28,026 bases of DNA from a virus. Under the pieces are notes generated by a model that saw only the letters and a program-made list of their open reading frames with translations, did not search any database and was not told where the DNA came from. The stretch lies in IMG/VR virus record IMGVR_UViG_3300027882_000013, positions 1 through 28,026 of that record; one strand, written 5' to 3'. Both the position numbers and the translations under genes were made by a program. This document shows, piece by piece, positions 22,977 through 28,026 of the stretch; within the stretch, counting starts at the first letter, position 1, and every line of letters starts with the position of its first letter.

Positions 22977-24016
22977 TGGCCGACCAGGAAGTCATCATCG
23001 TCGACGATGCGGGGACCGAGCATATCTTTCCGCCCGGTTTCGATCCGAAGCGTGCGGCCGGGATTGTGCGCGACCGAGCGACCGCAGCAGCAGCGCCGTC
23101 CATTCCGCGCGATGCTCGAGGATTGCCACAGGTCAGCGCCGATGTGCAGGAAGGCGGTCCCTCGCTGTTCCAGCGCACGGTGCAAGGCATGGTGAACCCA
23201 TCACCAGAAATGCAACTCGGCATGGATGTTTTGCCCTTTGCCGCCGGTGCCATCGGGCCAGGCATCAGCCGGTTACGAGGCGCTCCCCCCATGGCCGTCT
23301 CACATGGGGCGACGCCTGTCCGTGACTGGATTCGAACGTCTGGCGTGGTGATGGAACAGGCGCCAGCTGCGGGCGCGACCGGCCGATTCGTCGGGCGCCT
23401 CATGCAAAAGGTTCCGACGCCGCAGACGTTTCAAGATTTGCCGCTTGCCCAGCAGATGGAGCAGTTACCCTCAGCCACTCCGGCGCCCGTCACTGGCAGG
23501 CTTGGAATGGCACCGTACCAAGCGCCGCCGACGCCCTTCCACGAATTACCACTCGCTCAGCAGATGCCCCAACTCCCGACGACCGGCGGGATTCCCTTAG
23601 CGCGAAGCAGCGGCCCACCGTTGCAAGCGCCGCCGACACCGTTCCACGAATTACCACTCGCCCAGCAAATGTCGCAGTTGCCGACCACTGGTGGTATCCC
23701 GATGGCGCGCAGCGGTGGACCGCCATTGCAACCGCAGACGCCCTTCCATGAATTGCCAGTCTTTAAGCAGATGGAACAATTACCGACCACTGGACCAGCG
23801 CCCGTGACGGGACGCCTTGCGATCGCGCCGCATCAGATGGCCTCTGATGCGACGATGTTGAAATCGTTGATGCAGGAGAGCTCGACGGCGTTGAATCCAT
23901 GGGAATCCAACTTCCTCGAATCCGTGAGCGCCAATATCAGCGGTGGTCGGGCCTTGACGCCTGGACAATCCAACGCGCTCCGCAGCATTTACCTGCGCGC
24001 GAACATGCCACGCTAG
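22976..24016 (+). CDS. Putative internal virion protein with four ~35-aa repeats
   Basis: A 346-residue protein starting in a TAATG junction. The N-terminal segment (EVIIVDDAGTEHIFPPGFDP) is of a kind often seen at the start of phage internal or tail-associated proteins. Residues 151-288 consist of four tandem units of 34-35 residues built on TPFHELPLAQQMxQLPTTG, rich in proline and glutamine. The C-terminal ~55 residues are helical (ALNPWESNFLESVSANISGG). It is the last plus-strand gene of the virion block and ends four bases from the convergent minus-strand gene. The repeats could form an extended stalk or an array of binding sites. Confidence 0.62.
   Translation: MADQEVIIVDDAGTEHIFPPGFDPKRAAGIVRDRATAAAAPSIPRDARGLPQVSADVQEGGPSLFQRTVQGMVNPSPEMQLGMDVLPFAAGAIGPGISRLRGAPPMAVSHGATPVRDWIRTSGVVMEQAPAAGATGRFVGRLMQKVPTPQTFQDLPLAQQMEQLPSATPAPVTGRLGMAPYQAPPTPFHELPLAQQMPQLPTTGGIPLARSSGPPLQAPPTPFHELPLAQQMSQLPTTGGIPMARSGGPPLQPQTPFHELPVFKQMEQLPTTGPAPVTGRLAIAPHQMASDATMLKSLMQESSTALNPWESNFLESVSANISGGRALTPGQSNALRSIYLRANMPR
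23426..23839 (+). repeat. Four tandem ~105-bp coding repeats (34-35 residues each)
   Basis: Units are residues 151-185, 186-220, 221-254 and 255-288 of the 22976 gene. The middle two are nearly identical, sharing TPFHELPLAQQM, QLPTTGGIP, AR and GPPLQ. The outer two are more diverged and share PAPVTGRL and AP with each other. Confidence 0.85.
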
Positions 24017-24020
24017 GCGA

Positions 24021-24446
24021 CTATTTCTGCCGTGGATCAATCTCGCTTGGGAAACACTGAAACGTGATGATGGATGCCTCCATCCATTTAGCCCTCGGTA
24101 GCGACACCATCCAGTTCTGCACATCCGTACAATCTTTCAGGGTTTCAAAGTACGAATAATTGATGTCCTTGTTATTCGCCGTACTGCTCCCGTCTGTATT
24201 GCCCACTGCATCATGATCGACGACTGCCCATGATTTGAAGAACGTCCACAACACCCAAATCCGTTCTCCATTCCGAAAGTCTGGCAGTCGCAACACCGCA
24301 CGCGGCATCGTGGCGATCGAAGTCCACGCGGCTTGATCGGCCGCGTTCATCGTGTTCCAGTTGGCCGGATGTGGCGGGTTCTGCGCGTACGCCGAATTAG
24401 CCACGAGACAGACGAGGATAATTCCAAGCAGTTGCGTAGGTTTCAT
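24021..24446 (-). CDS. Small exported protein with Sec signal peptide
   Basis: A 141-residue protein with a clear Sec signal: a positively charged start (MKPTQ), a hydrophobic core (LLGIILVCLVANS) and an AYA|QN cleavage site at about residue 21. The mature part has two cysteines (DCTD and FQCF) that could form a disulfide, and several tryptophans. I chose the ATG at 24446, which puts the signal at the terminus and has AAAGGG upstream; an in-frame start at 24470 would add eight residues. It is the last gene of the minus-strand cassette. A periplasmic or secreted host-modifying role, such as exclusion, is a possibility, not shown. Confidence 0.68.
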   Translation of the reverse strand: MKPTQLLGIILVCLVANSAYAQNPPHPANWNTMNAADQAAWTSIATMPRAVLRLPDFRNGERIWVLWTFFKSWAVVDHDAVGNTDGSSTANNKDINYSYFETLKDCTDVQNWMVSLPRAKWMEASIITFQCFPSEIDPRQK

Positions 24447-24472
24447 GGTGGTTGCCCTTTCGGCACGCAAGG

Positions 24473-24667
24473 TTAGTTGTCATCTAGCTCCGTGAGATCG
24501 TCCAAGTCATTGTCGGCGCGCATCAAGAGCACCATTTCATCATGCGCGCGGCTCAGTGCCGTCAACGCTTCACGCAGCCCCGCGATCTGGGTGCCTTGCA
24601 GGTCAAACAGTTTCTGATGGCCTTCGCGGAGATGGCGACGGACAGCTCGCAGTTGGTCATTGGTCAT
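24473..24667 (-). CDS. Small helical hypothetical protein
   Basis: A 64-residue protein, almost wholly helical (LRAVRRHLREGHQKLFDLQG and LREALTALSRAHDEMVLLMR) with an acidic tail (DNDLDDLTELDD). It may form a helical hairpin or dimer. It directly follows the gene at 24668 with no gap and precedes the exported protein by 26 bases. No family is recognised. Confidence 0.6.
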   Translation of the reverse strand: MTNDQLRAVRRHLREGHQKLFDLQGTQIAGLREALTALSRAHDEMVLLMRADNDLDDLTELDDN

Positions 24668-24856
24668 TTAGCTTTCCTTGATGCGATCGTGCGACACCGC
24701 CCATTCCAAGTGTTCCTCGATGGCGACTTGGATGACCTCGGCCAATGTCTGGACTTCCGCAGCACGCTCGACCGGCGCATTCGTGGGGACCACGACGTAA
24801 TCGCTCAGGAATGCTTCGGCGAGGTCATGAACTTTCGTATCAACGAGTACCGTCAT
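24668..24856 (-). CDS. Small hypothetical protein
   Basis: A 62-residue acidic helical protein (ERAAEVQTLAEVIQVAIEEH) with an N-terminal beta-like stretch (MTVLVDTKV). Its start overlaps the preceding stop (ATGA). Small helical proteins of this sort are common in phage accessory cassettes. No family is recognised. Confidence 0.58.
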   Translation of the reverse strand: MTVLVDTKVHDLAEAFLSDYVVVPTNAPVERAAEVQTLAEVIQVAIEEHLEWAVSHDRIKES

Positions 24857-25218
24857 GATTGCACCTTGAGATTGCAGTCCTCGCAGATAACTTCCATCCC
24901 AGCTTCAGCCGCATCGACGTCGAATCCGCCGGATTGACGCGCTTCTCCAAATGTTTGGCCATCTAGACCTGTGGCTTCCAATTGCGCGCGGGTGAGTCGC
25001 GTCAATCGCGGAAGGGCGGCCATCCGCTTCCTGTCTGCGGCATCCATCCGATCATCGTCAGCAGAAAACGAGAAGCCCGCGATTTCCCCGCCCGGATTCA
25101 CGCCGCGTGCGTTGATGATCAGATGCGCCTCCGCAAGCATCGCGCAGTCGACGAGTACGACACCGCGAAAGCCCTCCGGCCCCACAAATGAAAGCCACCA
25201 TGTCTGCTTAGCGGTCAC
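24853..25218 (-). CDS. Hypothetical protein with C-terminal CxxC
   Basis: A 121-residue protein starting in an ATGA overlap. The first half is beta-like (TWWLSFVGPEGFRGVVLVDC), the second half helical (DAADRKRMAALPRLTRLTRA), and the C-terminal end has CEDC. A lone CxxC could bind metal only with another site or in a dimer. No family is recognised. It is one of a run of coupled small genes. Confidence 0.6.
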   Translation of the reverse strand: MTAKQTWWLSFVGPEGFRGVVLVDCAMLAEAHLIINARGVNPGGEIAGFSFSADDDRMDAADRKRMAALPRLTRLTRAQLEATGLDGQTFGEARQSGGFDVDAAEAGMEVICEDCNLKVQS

Positions 25219-25523
25219 GATTGCACCTCATTCTCTTGGTGGACATAGACCAGCCAATCCGCATAGGCGGCACTCAGCCCGGCCTCGGTCAAAAGTCGCG
25301 CATCACGCCGTGGCGCGCCGATCAGGCTCTGCTCGTACTGGCCGAAATTCGCGGTCGTCTCGAGCCAGTCCAAGAACGATTGCGCCAAATCCTGAGCATC
25401 CATGCGTTCATGCTCATCGGTTGTCGGTTCATGCGTGAAGACGGGTCCGAAGGCCCACATGGACGTGGAGCAATAGAGGACGGCGTATTCCCGGTCGGCA
25501 TCGTAGAGAATGCGGACACTCAT
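25215..25523 (-). CDS. Small hypothetical accessory protein
   Basis: A 102-residue protein. The N-terminal half has beta-like character (VRILYDADREYAVLYCSTSM, then WAFGPVF). The rest is helical and acidic (DAQDLAQSFLDWLETTANFG, with SAAYADWLVYVHQE). It resembles in style small conserved proteins found in phages and bacteria, but I cannot name the family. Its start overlaps the preceding stop (ATGA) and its own stop overlaps the next gene. Confidence 0.6.
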   Translation of the reverse strand: MSVRILYDADREYAVLYCSTSMWAFGPVFTHEPTTDEHERMDAQDLAQSFLDWLETTANFGQYEQSLIGAPRRDARLLTEAGLSAAYADWLVYVHQENEVQS

Positions 25524-25744
25524 GATTGACTCCCGTCGCGCGATTCGAAGGCGTGTAGGACATCGATCGCGGCTTGGTTCGCGTCCAACGCGGAATGGAT
25601 CGCGTCGTTGTGCGCTTGAATCGCCACGCCCATCGCCGTCGTCGCGTCACTCATGGCGGTATTCGCGCGACGCAGCGCCGCGAACGCCGTATTGTTGGCG
25701 TCAAACAAGGCGTGCAGATGCTTGGTAATCTCTGGGTCCCTCAT
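25520..25744 (-). CDS. Small helical hypothetical protein
   Basis: A 74-residue helical protein (ITKHLHALFDANNTAFAALR, MSDATTAMGVAIQAHNDAIH, ANQAAIDVLHAF) with evenly spaced alanines, which suggests a helical bundle. I chose the ATG at 25744, which follows the upstream gene's stop by one base. An in-frame start at 25816 would lie inside that gene. No family is recognised. Confidence 0.58.
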   Translation of the reverse strand: MRDPEITKHLHALFDANNTAFAALRRANTAMSDATTAMGVAIQAHNDAIHSALDANQAAIDVLHAFESRDGSQS

Positions 25745-25745
25745 G

Positions 25746-26000
25746 TCAGTACTCCGGCCAGACTTCGAGTTCGCGCATATTTCCGTCGTTCTGAATCGCC
25801 GCGATGAGAGTCTCAAACGGATTCGGCTCGTGATCCCACATGGCCGACATCCCCTCTAGCCTCGACAAAGCGCCGCGATCCAATCGCCACGGCGAGTCGC
25901 CGAATGCGCGCTTCATCGCTTCTACAAACCGACTTGGCGTCAAGACATCAAGGCTTTTCTTCGCCGTCGAGATCGGAATCCAATAAAGATTGGCGCTCAT
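25746..26000 (-). CDS. Small conserved-looking hypothetical protein
   Basis: An 84-residue protein starting MSANLYWIPIS, with a helical core (PSRFVEAMKRAFGD, then LSRLEGMSAM) and the C-terminal block NPFETLIAAIQNDGNMRELE. The overall arrangement (short strand, helices, Leu/Trp-rich ending VWPEY) resembles small conserved phage and bacterial proteins of unknown role. Its start overlaps the preceding stop (ATGA). No function is assigned. Confidence 0.62.
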   Translation of the reverse strand: MSANLYWIPISTAKKSLDVLTPSRFVEAMKRAFGDSPWRLDRGALSRLEGMSAMWDHEPNPFETLIAAIQNDGNMRELEVWPEY

Positions 26001-26161
26001 GATTCCTTCTCCAGTGCGTCAAGCCCTTTGCTTGCATAGAGTTCCAGCAATCTCAGGAGGAGCCAGCGTAACGGGCGCCCCTCGCGCGTCGCCTGGGCCT
26101 TGACCCGCGCCCAGAGATCGACGGGCATATTCCGCAAAATGAAGGCTGGGCCTTTAGGCAC
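25997..26161 (-). CDS. Ribbon-helix-helix (Arc-like) DNA-binding protein
   Basis: A 54-residue protein reading AFILRNMPVDLWARVKAQAT then EGRPLRWLLLRLLELYASKG. This has the strand plus two-helix layout of Arc/MetJ-type ribbon-helix-helix proteins, which bind DNA as dimers and often act as repressors. I chose the GTG at 26161, just after GAAGGG and overlapping the end of the frameshifted upstream gene; the ATG at 26227 would add 22 basic residues. It could regulate this cassette, perhaps at the palindromic promoter 0.8 kb upstream; that is speculation. The fold call is reasonable by eye. Confidence 0.7.
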   Translation of the reverse strand: MPKGPAFILRNMPVDLWARVKAQATREGRPLRWLLLRLLELYASKGLDALEKES

Positions 26162-26454
26162 ATTGCCCTTCGTTTTGGAGACTGATCGCGATGGCTCGCG
26201 CGATTTCGTCGACAGTGTAGTAGGCATCCTGCATATGGCTGTTCTCGCCCCAGAGCGAGATCCGGCCCGGTTTCCGGCCGATGTAGAACGGCGTGCCAGC
26301 CACAGGCGTGAGACATGAATCCTGTTCTGACGTGGCATCGACCGCGATTTGGACCGCCTCGGCATAGCGCCGGGCCGAGCAGTTCGAGGGCTTCGCGGGT
26401 GTAGCTGATCGTCACATACCGATTGCCCCCCACCCTCCATCGCTTCGCGCTCAT
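26154..26454 (-). pseudogene. Frameshifted accessory gene (one extra base)
   Basis: The ATG at 26454 overlaps the preceding stop (ATGA) and reads MSAKRWRVGGNRYVTISYTR then EALELLG. Natural-looking coding then continues in the +1 frame (RRYAEAVQIAVDATSEQDSC through TPFYIGRKPGRISLWGENSH to EIARAIAISLQNEGQCA), ending at the TAA at 26154-26156. Removing one base from the GGG at 26372-26374 (CCC on the coding strand) would join them into a 99-residue protein. Whether this is a real mutation, a sequencing error or a programmed shift cannot be told here. A start at 26470 would need a second shift at a G run. No family is recognised. Confidence 0.65.
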
Positions 26455-26654
26455 CCCAAGTCACCTTCATTGCCAGTGCGGCATTCGCATTCTGTGAGTC
26501 CACAATTGTCGCAACGTGGTCGCCCGTCTGGGTCTGCGTCGTTTGGCCACAACCGACAGTCGCATTTGCAGTTGAGACACATCGGGCCACGACGACACCA
26601 CAGGCACGAAATATCGGCCCGACAGCGCTTATGGCACTTCCAGCATTTAGCCAT
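26451..26654 (-). CDS. Cysteine-rich multi-zinc protein
   Basis: A 67-residue protein with eleven or more cysteines in paired motifs: CWKCHKRC, CLWC, CLNCKCDC and CDNCGLTECEC. It probably binds two or three zinc ions, like a tandem zinc ribbon. The ATG at 26654 starts the first motif; an in-frame start at 26705 would add 17 residues. It overlaps both neighbours. Compact multi-zinc proteins often bind nucleic acid or protein. The family is not named. Confidence 0.66.
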   Translation of the reverse strand: MAKCWKCHKRCRADISCLWCRRGPMCLNCKCDCRLWPNDADPDGRPRCDNCGLTECECRTGNEGDLG

Positions 26655-26880
26655 GAGATACCGCACGGTTTCGCGTGGAGCGCAAGAACGTGAGCCATAC
26701 CTCATCAGCGTTCTGCTTCGCGCGCAGGGCCTCGCGGATTTCAGGATAGTTGAGCAAGTCCGCGGCAGTCATCGTCCAGCGGTCGCGCTTGCCATCCGTA
26801 CGCGCCGCGATCGTGGCCGTCAGGCGTGCATCGGCTTGTTCCGCGAGGGTGAACAGAACGTGGGGAACGAAGGCTTTCAT
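26647..26880 (-). CDS. Hypothetical protein, first gene after the operator promoter
   Basis: A 77-residue helical protein (FTLAEQADARLTATIAARTD, then AADLLNYPEIREALRAKQNA and VWLTFLRSTRNRA). The ATG at 26880 has GTGAGG seven bases upstream; an in-frame TTG at 26898 is less likely. It is the first gene downstream of the promoter at 26943-26971, with a leader of about 55 bases. No family is recognised. It is likely transcribed with the minus-strand genes that follow. Confidence 0.62.
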   Translation of the reverse strand: MKAFVPHVLFTLAEQADARLTATIAARTDGKRDRWTMTAADLLNYPEIREALRAKQNADEVWLTFLRSTRNRAVSHG

Positions 26881-26942
26881 TGCGGGCCTCACTTTCAAGC
26901 GCTTGCGGCGCTCAGTGTCGAGGTTAACGGCTGACAGAGACC

Positions 26943-26971
26943 AATATACGCTACAGCGCTGTAGATGTCAA
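26943..26971 (-). promoter_or_regulatory. Strong sigma70-type promoter with palindromic operator in its spacer
   Basis: On the minus strand TTGACA (26966-26971) and TATATT (26943-26948) are separated by exactly 17 bases. Inside the spacer lies the perfect 14-bp palindrome CTACAGCGCTGTAG (26951-26964), the classic place for a repressor to block polymerase. The site overlaps the stop codon of the 27115-26951 gene and points to the cassette from 26880 to 24021. TACA-N4-TGTA half-sites resemble operators of winged-helix repressors such as the BlaI/CopY group, although those usually have a two-base gap. The bound regulator is unknown; a host repressor or the Arc-like protein here are candidates. 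Confidence 0.72.
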
Positions 26972-27115
26972 GCGGGTATCGCGATTTTTCTTTTCGCGGG
27001 CTTTAAGCAAATTTGCTCGAGATGAGGCCGTCTTGGCTGGACTGGTCTTTCCCTTAGAGGCCAAGCCACCTTTGCGCCCGAGCGCGATGGCGTGAGGATT
27101 TTTACGTTTTGTCAT
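26951..27115 (-). CDS. Small basic protein with NPHAIALGRKGG motif
   Basis: A 54-residue, highly basic protein beginning MTKRKNPHAIALGRKGGLAS, with AAGGAG upstream of the ATG at 27115. The NPxAxALGRKGG motif is a recurrent one in small basic proteins of phages and bacteria and suggests nucleic acid binding. The C terminus is charged (NLLKAREKKNRDTR) and its last codons overlap the operator promoter. It overlaps the end of the HNH-like gene by 14 bases. The biological role is not known. Confidence 0.7.
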   Translation of the reverse strand: MTKRKNPHAIALGRKGGLASKGKTSPAKTASSRANLLKAREKKNRDTRLTSTAL

Positions 27116-27467
27116 TGGATTGCTCCTTCCAAGCAGAACCGTTAGGACCCCAAATGGGCGAGAAATAGACGCAATCAGGGCAAAGGGTCGGGTTGTATTG
27201 GGCAGAATAGATCGCCCGGCAACAGAAGCAGACACGCTCAGTAGTGGGGTTGCACCCGAAATAGAAGGCACGAGTGCGATGTTCTAGGAGCCGATGGTAG
27301 GCCATGCTTTCGCAGATGACGAGCTGCGTATGGCTATGATGATGGACGGGATGACGGCGCGCCAGTGGTCGTCCTAGCGCTTTGACGGCTCGTCTCCGGT
27401 CCTTATTGTGCTGAGTAGGGCTAACAATCGGATGTTGCCAAAGTTTCGGCCTAGGACCCTTTTTCAT
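27102..27467 (-). CDS. HNH-like nuclease, possibly degenerate, with C-terminal zinc ribbon
   Basis: A 121-residue protein. The middle part HPVHHHSHTQLVICESMAYH (39-58) then RLLEHRTRAF resembles the HNH core VHHxDG..NN..NLVxC..xYHxLLHxR, but the DGxxxNN segment seems lost and the central asparagine is Q48. The C-terminal end has cysteines at 80, 82, 83, 96 and 99 (CFCC, CPDC), suggesting a zinc site. The start is the ATGA overlap at 27464-27467. HNH proteins are common in phages as homing or packaging-associated nucleases. Here the catalytic layout looks incomplete, so activity is doubtful. Confidence 0.6.
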   Translation of the reverse strand: MKKGPRPKLWQHPIVSPTQHNKDRRRAVKALGRPLARRHPVHHHSHTQLVICESMAYHRLLEHRTRAFYFGCNPTTERVCFCCRAIYSAQYNPTLCPDCVYFSPIWGPNGSAWKEQSNDKT

Positions 27468-27739
27468 GACGCCTTTTTACCTTCGGCAGCTCGCGCCTTT
27501 TGTCCGCTGCGGGCTCGGCGTGGTCTGACGCGCTTTCCGGTATCGCCAAACTTCGGCGCCCCCAACCGCGGCTCACGTCCTGTAGCTCTCGCCCAGGCAT
27601 CCATAAGCGCAACGAGCTCAGCGCGGATGTCATCCAGGCATCTGGCGTTATAGACGCATCCAGACGCCGGCTCAAATACGTAGTGGCGCCATTTTGGGAA
27701 CCAATAGATCGTACCGATGTACGCGTCGGTCTTTTGCAT
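27464..27739 (-). CDS. Hypothetical protein with YIGTIYWFPKW block
   Basis: A 91-residue protein with a distinct N-terminal block (AYIGTIYWFPKWRHYVFEPA, then CVYNARCLDDIRAELVALMD) that reads as conserved strand-helix structure, followed by a basic, disordered tail (RVRPRRARSGQKARAAEGKK). I chose the ATG at 27739. An in-frame ATG at 27850 would overlap the divergent plus-strand gene at 27808. It overlaps the HNH-like gene by ATGA and is the first gene of the cassette from the right. The family is not named. Confidence 0.58.
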   Translation of the reverse strand: MQKTDAYIGTIYWFPKWRHYVFEPASGCVYNARCLDDIRAELVALMDAWARATGREPRLGAPKFGDTGKRVRPRRARSGQKARAAEGKKAS

Positions 27740-27807
27740 CTTGACCGTGATGATGTCGGTCGCGCCGGCCGGCTCGCGATCGAATGTGAGGATGGACGGA
27801 TGCGGAC

Positions 27808-28026
27808 GTGAGTGAACGCCGCTTGCGGACACTGGTCGTCGTTCCCGCATACAATGAGCAAGGCAAAATTGGACGGGTCATCACGAAGATTCCAGCGGGG
27901 GTGGTTGACAGGGCCGTCGTGGTGGACGACTGCTCGACGGATCAGACTTTTGCAGAGGCACAAAACGCCGGCGCGATTGTAGTGCGGCACGAGCGCAATC
28001 TGGGCGTCGGCGCGGCGATTCGTTCG
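27808..28026 (+). CDS. Family 2 glycosyltransferase (3' partial)
   Basis: The reading frame from the GTG at 27808 gives SERRLRTLVVVPAYNEQGKI, then RAVVVDDCSTDQTFAEAQNA and VRHERNLGVGAAIRS, and runs off the window. The PAYNE motif, the VDDCSTDxT nucleotide/metal block and the HxxNxGxGAAIRxG-like end are hallmarks of GT2 enzymes of the dolichyl/polyprenyl-phosphate mannose or glucose synthase type. The start is in frame with a stop at 27787, so it cannot begin much earlier. It is divergent from the minus-strand cassette. It could be phage or host DNA; the donor and acceptor are unknown. Confidence 0.8.
   Translation, partial: MSERRLRTLVVVPAYNEQGKIGRVITKIPAGVVDRAVVVDDCSTDQTFAEAQNAGAIVVRHERNLGVGAAIRS

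Noticed and set aside
24007-24035. CCACG...CGTGG inverted repeat at the convergent gene ends
   Set aside because: Only five base pairs with a 19-base loop and no U-tract, so not a credible terminator.
1-28026. tRNA genes, CRISPR arrays, integrase or attachment sites
   Set aside because: No cloverleaf-like sequence, regularly spaced repeats, recombinase motif or att-like duplication was recognised by eye.

Overview
This window is a stretch of a tailed double-stranded DNA bacteriophage (Caudoviricetes), probably from an environmental or metagenomic source. It is GC-rich and very densely packed. Most neighbouring genes overlap by ATGA, GTGA, TGATG or TAATG junctions, so translation is probably coupled along long operons. 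The head genes are complete. There is no tape-measure or sheath gene, and the tail genes look like a short, podovirus-like tail: an adaptor, a propeller-type tail protein, a fibre-like protein and four low-complexity candidate internal virion proteins. The host is unknown. Several RRxFL (Tat-like) signal sequences, one Sec signal and a sigma70-type promoter suggest a bacterium with ordinary export systems.

Layout, plus strand. (1) 2-3987: packaging and portal. The large terminase is split into an ATPase ORF and a nuclease ORF, and the nuclease appears to lack its acidic metal ligands. Two small unknown genes separate it from the portal gene. (2) 3984-7991: about sixteen tiny overlapping genes. 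Several are zinc-ribbon proteins, two have membrane helices and three begin with Tat-like signal sequences. Two of those three carry parts that resemble pieces of this phage's own decoration and capsid proteins. (3) 7992-8217: a regulatory leader with a candidate promoter, a nested terminator-like hairpin and two tandem hairpins with the same loop. (4) 8218-13392: scaffold, major capsid protein, two tandem decoration proteins and an O-GlcNAc-transferase-like (GT41) enzyme coupled to the second decoration gene. (5) 13365-24016: tail and ejection genes, interrupted by one small minus-strand gene at 15315-15524.

Layout, minus strand. From 27739 down to 24021 lies a convergent cassette of small accessory genes. 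They include an HNH-like zinc protein, a basic GRKGG peptide, a cysteine-rich protein, a ribbon-helix-helix protein, a frameshifted gene and a Sec-exported protein. A strong promoter with a 14-bp palindrome in its spacer (26943-26971) can drive most of it. At the right edge a plus-strand family 2 glycosyltransferase starts and runs out of the window.

How it fits together: the plus-strand genes would build the procapsid, package DNA, decorate and perhaps glycosylate the head, and attach a short tail. The small-gene block and the minus-strand cassette look like accessory functions, some of them acting at or beyond the host membrane. The most unusual signals are the Tat-signal/virion-protein-fragment hybrids, the split and apparently nuclease-dead terminase, the GT41 enzyme in the head operon, and the two regulatory sites.
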